Counted from the first letter of the stretch, positions 48,169 through 58,379 are shown. The stretch: 64,000 nt of DNA from Iris pallida (GCA_029216955.1 JANAVB010002199.1:18467053-18531052); one strand, 5' to 3'. Program-made: numbers and translations. The notes: generated from the sequence alone by a model not told the origin.

Positions 48169-49093
48169 TGTAGGTCCTAAAAAATCAAGTTGCATCAATC
48201 AGCAAAAGTCAAAAATTCAAGATATTCATCATTTTGATGAGTTGTGCAGACAACAGATTGCGCAGACATCACTTTGCGCAGGTTGGTTTGTGCATGTTCC
48301 CAACTGCGCAGGCTGACGTGGTAGAAGTCATCATTGACTGAATCAAATCAGATCTTCCTGACAGCTGACAATACGAATAACGAGGAGACTGTTCGTTTAT
48401 GGAGCCGCACAGTGTTCGAGGGCGGCTGACAGGTGGCAACGCAATCCATGATTGCGCAAACCATTCATGCGCAATCTGTGATTGCGCAAACCATTTATGC
48501 GCAGTCTGAGTCTGCGTAAACCAAAGTCTGCACAGTTCACTTTGCGCATTCTACCAACATAACTGACAAATTACATGTGGCATTCATGCCATCAATTGCT
48601 CATTACGTGACAACTGTCTATGCACGATCATGCGCATTTCAATCAAATAATGCCATGTGTCTCAGATAGTTGGCCCACGATCCAGTAACTGCCTGTGCAG
48701 TCCATATCTGCGCAAACCAGTTGCTGCGCAAATCAGCTTGCGCAGTCCAAAATAACTGAAAGTTAGTTATTTTCAGAACTCTATAAATAGAGTTTCAAGT
48801 CTTCATTTCAAGGGGGATCAAGATCAGAGATCAGAAATCAGAGAGTTCAGGAGTTCTTGCCAAAGTGCTGCTGCATTCTTCCGAGACTTTTGTCTTCAAC
48901 TTCAAAGGCTTTTGCCTTCAGTTTCCAGAGTTGTTTTCAACTTCAAAGGCTTCGTCTTCAAAGTTCACATCGTCCAAGGGATAGAGCAATCGTCATCAAG
49001 ATTGGATTCCTATAGTTGTAATTTTTCCAAAATTTTTGTAATCTTTATTACAGTTTGTATCAATAAAGTTTTATACTTTTGTTTTTGCAAACA
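48169..49093 (+). repeat. 5' LTR of the Tat element (925 bp)
   Basis: From TGTAGGTCC to GCAAACA, ending 3 bases before the PBS. Contains a dozen TGCGCA hexamers between 48248 and 48742. The 3' end is set by TG...CA and the PBS; the partner LTR is not in the window. Confidence 0.8.
48782..48789 (+). promoter_or_regulatory. LTR TATA box
   Basis: TATAAATA preceded by ACTC and followed about 30 bp on by the likely transcript start region (CTTCATTTCAAGGGGG). Confidence 0.7.
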
Positions 49094-49096
49094 AAA

Positions 49097-49113
49097 TGGC
49101 GACTCTGCTGGGG
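49097..49113 (+). other. Primer-binding site of the Tat element
   Basis: TGGCGACTCTGCTGGGG, three bases after the LTR. From memory this type is complementary to a tRNA-Arg 3' end and has been described for Ogre-like elements; the tRNA assignment needs alignment. Confidence 0.7.
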
Positions 49114-49220
49114 AAACTTTCTCCTCTGACGAGGAAGTAGCAACTCAATGTGACGTAGCGTCTATCGGGAAGACGCAGAAGACGCTGGTTGTTAAGGTCA
49201 ACCAGACAGCCTACGAGGCG

Positions 49221-50240
49221 ATGCTCAACTCCAAGACCACTCCCCGTACTGCAGTCACTTCTGCCAAGAGCAAAGTGCGCCCAGTTTGGGTCTCCAAGTC
49301 TGCTGCACAATCTGACAGTTTTGCCACCAAGGATGCTGTGCCAACTGTTGCACAATCTGCTAGTCAGACTGCTGCACAAACTGCTGTGTCAACTGTTGCA
49401 CAGTCTGTCTCAGCAACTGCTGCACAATCTGTTGCAGTCAAGGCTGTGCAGTCTGCTACAACTGTTGTACAAGCTACTTCATATGCTGCCTTGTCAAAAC
49501 AGAAGACTCCTATGACTCTGGCGCAATTGGCAGTGGCTTTTCCTGCGCAAAATAGCACTCCAGTAACTAAAGTGCATCCCAAGCACTCTAAGACAAAGAC
49601 TCCTGATGCACTTCCTACCAAAGCTTCTAATGCACAAATGACTAGTGCACCTTCCACCCATGCGCAAACCAAGTCTGCACAATCCAAGAAAAACAGCCTT
49701 TTGGCTAAATTTCCTTCTTCTCACAATAAAAGAAGAGATTCTACTCCTCTTCCCAAACACCCTATTGCCTCTGCGCAATCCACTGAGGGTAGTCCTTTGA
49801 CTATTCCTCCTTCTCTTCAAAGCAAAGGAAAAGGCCCATTGGTCTTTTCTCAAACTTCCTTGTCTCATGACTTGGAAGATAACAGAGGAAAACGCTCTTT
49901 AGCTAACCCTTCATCTCAAAACAAGGGAAAAGGCCCTTTGGTCTTTTCTCAGTCTTCTTCAGTCTTTACTGAAGAGGATCCATCTCAATGTGTCTCGGCA
50001 CCAATCAATTCAAGAACTCTGGCAAACAAGGATTCTTCTTTCGTTTATAACAAGAGTACTTGTACTAATCAAAGAGGTATTCTACCTACTCCGATAGCAG
50101 AATTCCAGGATCTTCCGACTCTCCAAATTTGTCGTTCCAGACAGGGAAAACTGTTAATGTCTCAAACAGAAACTCCTGGGGGTGAATTTGCTGACCTTAG
50201 AACTTATCTTAACCGATCCACTTCGGTAAAACGCAAATAG
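49221..50240 (+). CDS. Tat element ORF1 (N-terminal to gag), Ala/Gln/Ser-rich
   Basis: The frame is open from before the PBS; the first ATG is 49221. The first 100 residues are an imperfect repeat of AAQS / TVAQS / AVQS peptides encoded by GCACAATCTG-like units; then Lys/Ser/Pro-rich sequence with two copies of KGKGPLVFSQ. No known domain. It ends at TAG 50238-50240, but the same frame continues open for 179 codons beyond. ORFs of unknown function in this position are known in Ogre elements. Whether TAG is real termination or a decayed Gln codon cannot be told. Confidence 0.6.
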   Translation: MLNSKTTPRTAVTSAKSKVRPVWVSKSAAQSDSFATKDAVPTVAQSASQTAAQTAVSTVAQSVSATAAQSVAVKAVQSATTVVQATSYAALSKQKTPMTLAQLAVAFPAQNSTPVTKVHPKHSKTKTPDALPTKASNAQMTSAPSTHAQTKSAQSKKNSLLAKFPSSHNKRRDSTPLPKHPIASAQSTEGSPLTIPPSLQSKGKGPLVFSQTSLSHDLEDNRGKRSLANPSSQNKGKGPLVFSQSSSVFTEEDPSQCVSAPINSRTLANKDSSFVYNKSTCTNQRGILPTPIAEFQDLPTLQICRSRQGKLLMSQTETPGGEFADLRTYLNRSTSVKRK

Positions 50241-50780
50241 CCGATGCCGAAGGTCAAACATCATCAGAAACAAATCTCCAAGGTCAAAAATCCTGACACT
50301 TATGCCAATGAAGTGAGTACTTCCCTGTATACTCAAGGGACTAAACATTTGAAGAATCGGAATCATATTCCGAATATTATCAAAGAACAGATCCCTCGGA
50401 ACTTTCATCGTCCTGTTGTAGATCTTCGAGAACATCTAAGACAAAAACAGGATAATGTCTCAATATCTCCATCTCAACCATCTGATCATCACTGTAATCA
50501 TAAAGTTATCATCCAATGCTGTTGTCAAACGATAAAACGATCTGTCTTCGATCGTTTAACTTTTGCTAAATCTGAACCTATGTCAGAAGAAGACGAAGTT
50601 TTGTATGCTTCTGTTAACATGACTTCCCGAGACACTGGGGGTAAAAGATGCTCTAAGCATGGTAGACTCCGCAAGCCAAGCCAACGGTATTTGGAATTAC
50701 TTCAAGAATCTTCTGAAGGAGTATTTCAACATACCCGTTCTCGAAGCCGAGATACAGTCGGTCAAAGGAATCTTCCTTAA
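50241..50780 (+). CDS. Continuation of ORF1 frame to gag
   Basis: Same frame as ORF1, from ATG 50244 (MPKVKHHQKQISKVKN) to TAA 50778-50780. Contains IKRSVFDRLTF, a short motif that recurs in plant Tat/Ty3 polyproteins. The next frame-0 segment is the gag ORF. Probably one polyprotein interrupted by TAG and TAA. Confidence 0.5.
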   Translation, partial: PMPKVKHHQKQISKVKNPDTYANEVSTSLYTQGTKHLKNRNHIPNIIKEQIPRNFHRPVVDLREHLRQKQDNVSISPSQPSDHHCNHKVIIQCCCQTIKRSVFDRLTFAKSEPMSEEDEVLYASVNMTSRDTGGKRCSKHGRLRKPSQRYLELLQESSEGVFQHTRSRSRDTVGQRNLP

Positions 50781-53651
50781 AACCCTTCAGGTTATCTTCC
50801 TGTTTCTCAGTCAGGAGATGATTCGTTCTCTGATTATGATGCATACAGTGAAAGTTCTGAACAAACAGTATCTTCCACTGTGCCAAGAGAAGTGACGGCT
50901 TATGTTGTCACCGATGATCCAGATGCTTCAACCTCCGCAAATCAGGAACAGCGAATTGCTGCACTCGAAGACAAATTAAAAACCATGGCTGAGATGGTTG
51001 CTAGTATGCATTCCATCATTGTAGCACAGCATGTTACACCACCAACTGCACCTATTACTAGTCCAGAGATCATAGCATCTTCAATACCTGCCAATACTGG
51101 GCTGGGGGTAGTGCCTCCCCAAATGCCTCCTGTACAAGTGCAAGTACAAACTACGCCTAGCCATTCAGGAGCTGGGGGTAGTGCTTACAACGTTGTTCCT
51201 CTTCCTACCACTACAACTCAACCTGCTCTTTCTTCTTCATCAGAAGACGCCAATGAAGCTGTCAAACTCTTACGAACCCAATTTGAAGCATTTAAAGAGA
51301 AAGACAATCTACAAAGGTTGGGGATTAAACAGCCCTATCCGGTTGAATGGAAGGACGTCCCGTTTCCCCCAAAGTACAAAATCCCTACAATCTCTCTGTT
51401 CGATGGCAGTACTTCCCCGAGTCAATTCATCAATCATTTTGAGGTAATGACTGTTCAACTTCAGCCAAATGACGCTCTTCTTATCAGAGTGTTCGTCGGT
51501 TGTTTAGCCGGTGTAGCATACGACTGGTACAGAAGTTTGCCCGATGGTTGCATCACATCCTTTTCAGGTCTCAAACAAATCTTTCTGGAACGGTTCTATG
51601 AAGGATTTAATGATATGACTATGTCAGCTCTCAACAAAATCAAACAAAAACATAATGAAACTGCTGAGAGCTTTATTGAACGGTTCCGCCGTGAAGCTTT
51701 GAAAATGCCTCCAGGGACCCCAACTACTGTCACTATTGATACTTGTAAGGCAAATCTTTTACCTATTATCAGTATGTGGACGGGATCTACCCAATTCCAA
51801 GATTGGCCCTCATTCATCGTCAACGCCAAAGCTGCTGAAGTAAGTGCTGACAAGTTCAAACAATTGGGGGTACAAATGTCTAACCCTGATCGCGATGAGC
51901 ATCAGAATTCAGGTGGTGGCAATCGCCAGAACAATCGCAAAGCGAAAGAGACTTTGAACATTAACTTGAACAAAAATAAAGAATCTTTGGCTATCAATGT
52001 GGCCCCACCTACATCTACTCCTACTCCTTCTGCACCTCCACCGAGGGAACCTCGTCCAAAAGTGGAATATTCTTTTGATGAGAATGACACTGCAAGTATC
52101 TTCGAATGTTTACTCAAAAGCAATAAAATTCAACTTTCTGATCCAAAGAAACCTGATGAAGTCAATAAGACTGATCATCCCAAGTATTGTGTCTATCACC
52201 GATTTATTGGACATCCTACTCGAGCATGCTATGTGCTCAAAGGTAAGATTCAAGAGCTTGTCAATGCTGGTGTAGTCACTCTGCAACAAGATGAGAAGAC
52301 TGTTACTGCAAATATGGTTTCAGTCCAGTTTGGGGATTTCCCTCCGCAGATGATACAGTACGGTATCATTCCAATTCCTAAAGCAACCCTTGAGATTGAG
52401 AATCTCCCGCTTCCATCCAATGAAGGTCTTGTTCCCTTATCTCTTGATAACGGTGAAATTATGTGGATCCATCCTGATCTTGCTACAGAATTCGAGGTGT
52501 CCTCTTCTTCCAAGGAGAAAACTCGTTCTAAAGGCAAAACTAAGATCTGCAACATAGTATCTTTTGATCCCATTGTTGACGAAGAGATTCTGTTAGGCAC
52601 CAGATCAGGGAAAGCTTATTTGAAAGATCATTCTGAAGGTCAAAAGGATCGTGCTCCTTCTTCCGAACCTGCTCCGGCACAACCCGTATCTGCTGAAGAA
52701 GTCCCTTCTACATCTTCACCAGTTGTAGTATCAATTCCTCCCAAGCCAACAACGGCTGACAAAGGCAAGCAACAAGTTCGATTTGACAAACCCCTAAAGA
52801 AGTCATCTCCTACTGGGCTTGAGAAGCCTTACAACTTTGATATATTGGCCCAATTAGCCAATACACCGGCTAGGTTGTCAATCTTTGAACTTTTGCGTCT
52901 TTCCAAAGAGACACGAGAAACTCTAAGTGAAGCTCTGATGCAGGCTGAAACTTGCTTAACTCTTCTCAAGAAGCCAGAATCAGAACCAGTCTCTTGTCAT
53001 CACTGTCATAGTGTCTTGGAACTGATCCCAAACATTACCTTCACTCAGGATGATATGCTAATGGAAGATAATAGACATGATCGTCCTCTTTACTATACAG
53101 GATATGTAGATTCAATAAAGGTTGATCGTATCCTGATAGATCCAGGGTCTGCACTTAGTATTATGCCAAAGACAATGCTAGATGCATTAAAGATACCAGT
53201 GCATAGTCTTTCAACCACAATCACTACTATTCTGGGATTTAACCAAGGAAAGAGTGAACCTTTGGGCAAGATCCGCCTAAAACTCCAAATAGGCAATCTT
53301 CGCACAAAGGTGACCTTTTATATCATTGACAATCATGGTTGTTCTTACAATGCTCTCCTGGGAAGGCCATTCCTCCATGAACACAATGTCGTTCCATCAA
53401 CTCTTCATCAATGCTTTAAATACGTTGATGACAAAGGACAAGTTCACAAGGAAGTTGCGGACCTTTATCCTTTCAAGGGTGTTGAAGCTTATTGCAACGA
53501 TGCTCGTATGTACAAGGATGAGTTTATGAAGGTGGTATTGGCTATGGATACTGAAGAAGATCAAAAAGCAGTACCTCAAGACACTCTTATCATACCTGTT
53601 AAGGGACGAGTTTCTCATCCTCAATCTTCCAAGCCACTGGTTATTCGTTGA
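50781..53651 (+). CDS. Gag-protease of the Tat element
   Basis: Open frame of 956 codons (no ATG before MAEMVASMHS near 50985). Domains in order: a coiled-coil-like N terminus (EQRIAALEDKLKTMAEMV), retrotransposon gag core (FPPKYKIPTISLFDGSTSPS to LKQIFLERFYEGF), Asn/Lys-rich linker, a Cys/His region (YCVYHRFIGHPTRACY) in place of a classic zinc knuckle, acidic/Ser linker, and an aspartic protease with DPGSALS (Asp at 53139) and ALLGRPFLHE flap-type sequence. Gag forms particles; the protease processes the polyprotein. It ends at TGA 53649-53651, beyond which coding continues in frame +1. Confidence 0.85.
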   Translation, partial: NPSGYLPVSQSGDDSFSDYDAYSESSEQTVSSTVPREVTAYVVTDDPDASTSANQEQRIAALEDKLKTMAEMVASMHSIIVAQHVTPPTAPITSPEIIASSIPANTGLGVVPPQMPPVQVQVQTTPSHSGAGGSAYNVVPLPTTTTQPALSSSSEDANEAVKLLRTQFEAFKEKDNLQRLGIKQPYPVEWKDVPFPPKYKIPTISLFDGSTSPSQFINHFEVMTVQLQPNDALLIRVFVGCLAGVAYDWYRSLPDGCITSFSGLKQIFLERFYEGFNDMTMSALNKIKQKHNETAESFIERFRREALKMPPGTPTTVTIDTCKANLLPIISMWTGSTQFQDWPSFIVNAKAAEVSADKFKQLGVQMSNPDRDEHQNSGGGNRQNNRKAKETLNINLNKNKESLAINVAPPTSTPTPSAPPPREPRPKVEYSFDENDTASIFECLLKSNKIQLSDPKKPDEVNKTDHPKYCVYHRFIGHPTRACYVLKGKIQELVNAGVVTLQQDEKTVTANMVSVQFGDFPPQMIQYGIIPIPKATLEIENLPLPSNEGLVPLSLDNGEIMWIHPDLATEFEVSSSSKEKTRSKGKTKICNIVSFDPIVDEEILLGTRSGKAYLKDHSEGQKDRAPSSEPAPAQPVSAEEVPSTSSPVVVSIPPKPTTADKGKQQVRFDKPLKKSSPTGLEKPYNFDILAQLANTPARLSIFELLRLSKETRETLSEALMQAETCLTLLKKPESEPVSCHHCHSVLELIPNITFTQDDMLMEDNRHDRPLYYTGYVDSIKVDRILIDPGSALSIMPKTMLDALKIPVHSLSTTITTILGFNQGKSEPLGKIRLKLQIGNLRTKVTFYIIDNHGCSYNALLGRPFLHEHNVVPSTLHQCFKYVDDKGQVHKEVADLYPFKGVEAYCNDARMYKDEFMKVVLAMDTEEDQKAVPQDTLIIPVKGRVSHPQSSKPLVIR

Positions 53652-54230
53652 TGCTGATGAAAATCAAAGGGAGCTCACCTCTTCTGAGCCACTTGTTATC
53701 GACTTACGTCGTAACAAAGACAAAAAGCAGCTCATTCCTTCTGAGCTACTTGTTGTTGATCTAAATCGCAACAAGGAAAAAAGGGAGCTCACCTCTTCTG
53801 AGCCACTTGTTATCGACCTCCGTCGTAACAAGCCTCCTCCACGTTCTTCTTCTCCCCCTCTTGTAATCAATTTGACCAAGCCTGCTAAGGTTAAAGGTCC
53901 TGTTGTAAATACTGATGTACAAATCAATGAAAAAGCACCTACTTTCCAGTATATTGATGTTATTTATTATACTAAAAGTTATTTGGATATGTTAGATAGC
54001 TTCCAATCAATTACACTGGGAGTCATACAATCTCTTCAGACAGAAGTCTCGCTTGAAGATCCAGATGATTCTTACCGTATTCACCCTTCTTTGAAGAAAG
54101 GTGAAAGTCCAGCATTTTATATAAAAGACCGGAAACAAAGATTAACTATACGGATGATAGCAAAGTTAACGATACGGGACGTCTCCAGTTCCATCGTTAT
54201 AGTCAACAATCAAAAAATATCCTCCGAAAG
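53652..54230 (+). other. Protease-RT junction with frame changes and a tandem peptide repeat
   Basis: From 53647 the +1 frame is open and coding-like to about 54100: three copies of ELTSSEPLVIDLRRNK-type repeats (53671-53835), then PPPRSSSPPLVINLTKPAK and an acidic region. From about 54102 frame 0 reopens (KRPETKINYTDDSKVNDTG...) and runs into pol. Two 1-nt shifts, or a spliced intron as described for Ogre between protease and RT, would join the parts. No splice pair is decisive. Confidence 0.5.
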
Positions 54231-57200
54231 ATGGGTTACGACTTCAAGAGCGGCCTTAACTATGGTAAAGGTAGACGAACTCCCATTCGTACAACAGTTT
54301 CAAACGGAAAATCACAAATGTATTATGGCAGGACCAAGAAAGGTCTCGGATATACTTCTCCTCCACTGTTATCCCCAGCGGCTTCTGAATTAGATAGTGA
54401 AGAACGTTCTAATTCTTCTGATTCCAGATCATGGGATTCCGATACCAGCATCGGTGAAGTCCATCGTATAATCGTATCTTCTAACATGGTCTCCGTTGAA
54501 CTACCAGAAGGCTGTGATGAAGATGTTGAAGAAAGTTCGGAAACAGATCCTTGGGCTCAACATATGGATAACCAATGGGTACTTCGTTTTGAACAACGTG
54601 AACCTCCTACTGAAGATCAACTAATTCAAATTGATGTAGGGGAAAGAGAGTCACCTCGGCCAATCTTTATTAGCAAGAATCTTCCAGAAGCAGATAAGCA
54701 AGAGTTGATTCTTCTTATTAAAGAATACATAGACGTCTTTGCTTGGAGTTACGAAGACATGCCAGGTTTAGATCCCAAGATTGCTACTCACAAACTGAAC
54801 ATTCTTCCTAATGCTAAACCGGTCAAACAGCAACAAAGGCGATTTAAGCCTGAAATGATGGACGCAATTGATGATGAAGTCAAGAAGCTCATCGCTTGTG
54901 GCTTTATTCGAGAAGAGCAGCATCCTGATTGGGTAGCCAATGTCGTCCCCGTTCTGAAGAAAACTGGAAAAGTTCGAGTCTGCATCGACTTCCGAGATCT
55001 CAATGAAGCATGTCCAAAAGATGAATTTCCTCTTCCTATCACAGACGTCATGATTGACAATACTTGTGGGTTCGAGCGAATATCTTTTATGGATGGATTC
55101 TCCGGATATAATCAGATTAAAATGCATCCTGAAGATGAAAAGCATACATCTTTCCGCACTCCTCGAGGAGTCTATTGTTACACAGTGATGCCATTTGGTC
55201 TCAAGAACGCTGGTGCAACCTACCAACGGGCTATGAGTACCATTTTCAGAGAACATCTTCGTAAAATAGTCGAATGCTACGTTGACGATATTGCTGTCAA
55301 AAGTCGTCTAAAAGAAGATCACATCCAAGATTTGAGAACAATATTTAATCTCATGCGTCAACATCAGCTCAAGATGAATCCCACCAAGTCATTCTTGGGT
55401 GTCTCTAGTGGCAAATTTCTCGGCTTCGTCATTACCTCTAAGGGTATACACGTGGATCCCGAGAAGATCAAAGCCATCCAAGAGATGCGTCCTCCACGCA
55501 ACCTAAAAGAGCTACGAGGATTCCAAGGCCGACTTGCGTACATCATGCGATTCATTTCGAACTTGTCTGGACGCTGCAGACCATTCATGCAACTAATGAA
55601 GAAGGGTGTATCTTTTGTTTGGACTGAAGAGTGTCAACGAGCATTCGACGATATCAAACAATATCTTATGAACCCACCAGTTTTGGTGCCACCTATCTCT
55701 GGTATTCCATTCTTGATGTATGTCCGTGCTATGGACCATTCATTGGGTGCTTTACTTGCCCAAAAGAACAAAGAAGGCCATGAACAGGCTATCTACTATC
55801 TTAGCCGAACTATGATTGGTGCTGAACACCGTTATAGTCCGGTCGAAAAAGAATGCCTGGCTCTCATGTTTGCTGTGCAAAAGACGAGGCATTATATCAT
55901 TGGTCAAACTATTCATGTTATATCTCGAGTTAACCCTCTCCGAGTACTCATGAAGAAACCGAGTACACTTAATTCTCGGTTGGCTACATGGGCAATCCTG
56001 CTAGCTCAATATGACATGGTGTATATTCCACAAAAGTCTGTCAAAGGTCAAGCGCTGGCGGACTTCTTAGCAGCTCATCTTGTGCCTGAAACATCTAAAC
56101 TCTATGACGAAATTCCTGACGAGACGTTAGAAGTCAACATGATCTCCGAAGAGTTTCCAACCTGGCGTCTATTCTTTGATGGTGCATCAAGAATTGGACC
56201 AAATGGTGCTATTGTGGCAGGTGTTGGAGTTGTTCTCGTTTTTCCAGACGGATTAACTATCCAAAGAGCCTACTCTTTAGATGAACCTTGCTCCAACAAT
56301 GTGGCAGAGTACAATGCTTTACTTGTCGGTCTTCAGCTAGCTAAACAACTGAATGTTGAATATCTGGAAGTCTATGGTGATTCTAAACTGGTTGTGAACC
56401 AGGTTAGGGGAACCTATGAAGTCCGTCATCAAGACCTGGTGCCTTATCATGAAGCGGCAATCAATATAGCTACATCATTCAAAGCTTTCTTCATCGACTA
56501 TGTTCGACGAGCTTGCAATACTGAAGCCGATGCTTTGGCCAATCTTGCAGTTGTCTTAGCCATCCCTATCAAAAGACATCAGGTGGTGGTTATTTCTAAT
56601 CGAGAACTGTTCTGTATTGAAAATAATCGTAATATTGAATTTAGCAATCTTGCTGAAGTCAATGTTATTGATAACGATTGGAGAACTCCTTTTATCGATT
56701 TTGTAGTACATGACATACTCCCTGAAGATCCTAAGGAGGCTATAAGCGTTCGACGTCGATCTCTACGATTCTATTACAATCAAACCACCAAAACACTCTA
56801 TCGGCGAACTTATGATGGTCTTCTTCTACGCTGTTTAGCTGGTGTTGAAGCCAAACAAGTGTTGCGTGAAGCTCATGATGGCGTCTGTGGAGCACATCAA
56901 CCTGGTCCTAAATTACAGGATCGCATCCGACGCATGGGTTACTATTGGCCCTCTATGGTATCAGATGCCATTGAATATGCAAGGAAATGTCGTGCTTGTC
57001 AAATCCATGCAGACTTCATTTATCAACCCTCGAAATTCTTACACCCGACTGCTGCTTCCTGGCCTTTTAAAGCTTGGGGTATGGACATCATAGGTCCTAT
57101 TAATCCTCCTTCTTCTAGAGGACATCGGTTCATATTGGCGATAACCGATTACTTCTCCAAGTGGGCTGAAGCTATACCTCTGGCTGAAGTCAAGACTAGC

Positions 57201-57935
57201 AGTGTCATTAATTTCGTTAAACATCATGTCATCTATAGATTCGGTGTACCTCGAAGAATCATTCATGACAATGGACCTCAATTCATTAGTCAGAAGTTCA
57301 CTAGATTCTGCGATGATCATCGGATTAACAATGTTGCTTCGACGGCCTACAATCCTGCTGCTAATGGTTTAGCTGAAGCCTTTAACAAAACCATTATTAA
57401 GCTCCTTAAGAAATTTGTATCCACTAACAAACGGAATTGGAGCGAGAAACTTGACGAATGTCTTTGGGCCTATCGAACTACAGTCCGTAATCCCACAGGC
57501 TTTATACCTTTCTCTTTGGTGTATGGCTGTGAAGCTGTCCTTCCTTTGGAGTTACAAATTCCTTCTTTAAGGATTGCTATTGCCAATGAGCTCACCACAA
57601 AAAATAATGACCTTCTTCGACTTCAAGAGTTAGAGGCATTGGATGAAAAGCGGTTAATGGCTCAACAGCATATTGAGTTATACCAAGCCCGCATCTCAAA
57701 GACATTTAATCGTAAAGTGAAGGTCAGAGCCTTTCAGCAAGGAGAACTTGTTCTAACGGTCAGACGTCCTATGACTATGACTCATATGAGTAAAGGAAAA
57801 TTCGATGCGAAATGGGAAGGTCCCTATGTTGTAAGCAAAGTCTTCTCAAACGGAGCTTATCAACTTTCAGAACTTGATGGTCGAGTTGCTATGATGCCTA
57901 TTAATGGCAAATTCTTAAAGAAGTATTATGTATAA
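54231..57935 (+). CDS. Pol of the Tat element: G-patch, RT, RNase H, archaeal-type RNase H, integrase
   Basis: An uninterrupted 1,234-codon frame. Residues 1-41 form a G-patch-like segment (MGYDFKSGLNYGKG...TKKGLGY). RT: CIDFRDLNEACPKDEFPLP at 251-269 and catalytic YVDD at 350-353. First RNase H around 490-600. Second, archaeal-type RNase H starts WRLFFDGAS (about 645), with AEYNAL and YGDSKLV active-site segments. Integrase: HHCC region from about 881, catalytic Asp in GMDIIGP (about 951), Asp in HDNGPQF (about 1014), Glu in GLAEAFN (about 1049), then a C-terminal WEGPYVV domain. All catalytic residues appear present, so this part looks recently active. The usual N-terminal Met may not be used; it is probably translated from a larger precursor. 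Confidence 0.92.
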   Translation: MGYDFKSGLNYGKGRRTPIRTTVSNGKSQMYYGRTKKGLGYTSPPLLSPAASELDSEERSNSSDSRSWDSDTSIGEVHRIIVSSNMVSVELPEGCDEDVEESSETDPWAQHMDNQWVLRFEQREPPTEDQLIQIDVGERESPRPIFISKNLPEADKQELILLIKEYIDVFAWSYEDMPGLDPKIATHKLNILPNAKPVKQQQRRFKPEMMDAIDDEVKKLIACGFIREEQHPDWVANVVPVLKKTGKVRVCIDFRDLNEACPKDEFPLPITDVMIDNTCGFERISFMDGFSGYNQIKMHPEDEKHTSFRTPRGVYCYTVMPFGLKNAGATYQRAMSTIFREHLRKIVECYVDDIAVKSRLKEDHIQDLRTIFNLMRQHQLKMNPTKSFLGVSSGKFLGFVITSKGIHVDPEKIKAIQEMRPPRNLKELRGFQGRLAYIMRFISNLSGRCRPFMQLMKKGVSFVWTEECQRAFDDIKQYLMNPPVLVPPISGIPFLMYVRAMDHSLGALLAQKNKEGHEQAIYYLSRTMIGAEHRYSPVEKECLALMFAVQKTRHYIIGQTIHVISRVNPLRVLMKKPSTLNSRLATWAILLAQYDMVYIPQKSVKGQALADFLAAHLVPETSKLYDEIPDETLEVNMISEEFPTWRLFFDGASRIGPNGAIVAGVGVVLVFPDGLTIQRAYSLDEPCSNNVAEYNALLVGLQLAKQLNVEYLEVYGDSKLVVNQVRGTYEVRHQDLVPYHEAAINIATSFKAFFIDYVRRACNTEADALANLAVVLAIPIKRHQVVVISNRELFCIENNRNIEFSNLAEVNVIDNDWRTPFIDFVVHDILPEDPKEAISVRRRSLRFYYNQTTKTLYRRTYDGLLLRCLAGVEAKQVLREAHDGVCGAHQPGPKLQDRIRRMGYYWPSMVSDAIEYARKCRACQIHADFIYQPSKFLHPTAASWPFKAWGMDIIGPINPPSSRGHRFILAITDYFSKWAEAIPLAEVKTSSVINFVKHHVIYRFGVPRRIIHDNGPQFISQKFTRFCDDHRINNVASTAYNPAANGLAEAFNKTIIKLLKKFVSTNKRNWSEKLDECLWAYRTTVRNPTGFIPFSLVYGCEAVLPLELQIPSLRIAIANELTTKNNDLLRLQELEALDEKRLMAQQHIELYQARISKTFNRKVKVRAFQQGELVLTVRRPMTMTHMSKGKFDAKWEGPYVVSKVFSNGAYQLSELDGRVAMMPINGKFLKKYYV

Positions 57936-57976
57936 ATGTAAATACTTGTAAATTATCAGACAGAATCAAGTTCATA

Positions 57977-57996
57977 AATAAAATTCAAATTTTATT
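57977..57996. terminator. Palindromic bidirectional poly(A) signal
   Basis: AATAAAATT CA AATTTTATT: two perfect 9-bp arms, giving AATAAA on both strands. It lies 42 bp after the pol stop and 16 bp beyond the stop of the antisense ORF at 58012-58332, so it could serve both convergent transcripts. Confidence 0.65.
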
Positions 57997-58011
57997 ATAT
58001 GATAGTACATA

Positions 58012-58332
58012 TTAAAGGTCACTATCATCTTTTTCTACATTGGGACGAGGGCCACTGCCGTCCTTCTCAAAAATGCGGTCAGCAAAAGAGCCGAGAACCT
58101 CCTTGCTGGATCCCACAAGAAACTTGCAGGCGGCCATCCTCATGGCTTCTTCTTCTTTAGTCTTTTCTGGTTCGAGCAGGAAGTCCAAAATGTCCCGCGG
58201 TGGCTGGGGTATAGACGAACCTTCACCTACTTCTGCCTCCTTCGGCTGAATTGGATCGGCAGGGCGATCTTCAATGCCCTTCTGAACCTTCGAGACAGTC
58301 TCAACCTTCTTAGATGCTTCTCCGGAAGACAT
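58012..58332 (-). CDS. Small antisense ORF of the Tat element (106 aa), unknown
   Basis: ATG 58330-58332 to TAA 58012-58014. Acidic, hydrophilic protein beginning MSSGEASKKVETVSKVQKG, with a possible helix around DILDFLLEPEKTKEEEAMRM. No family recognised. A TATAAATA lies 48 bp upstream on the same strand, and a poly(A) signal lies just past the stop, so it has the layout of a separate small transcription unit. It resembles in composition the linkers of the larger antisense protein, but no homology is evident. Confidence 0.55.
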   Translation of the reverse strand: MSSGEASKKVETVSKVQKGIEDRPADPIQPKEAEVGEGSSIPQPPRDILDFLLEPEKTKEEEAMRMAACKFLVGSSKEVLGSFADRIFEKDGSGPRPNVEKDDSDL

Positions 58333-58379
58333 TTTTATGTTGAAGAGTAGAAGTGTTCGTTCCTGTCAGATTTCTGCTA

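Noticed and set aside
53872..54393. Separate 173-codon gene between gag-protease and pol
   Set aside because: It is part of the +1-frame bridge of the polyprotein and overlaps the G-patch start of pol; not an independent gene.
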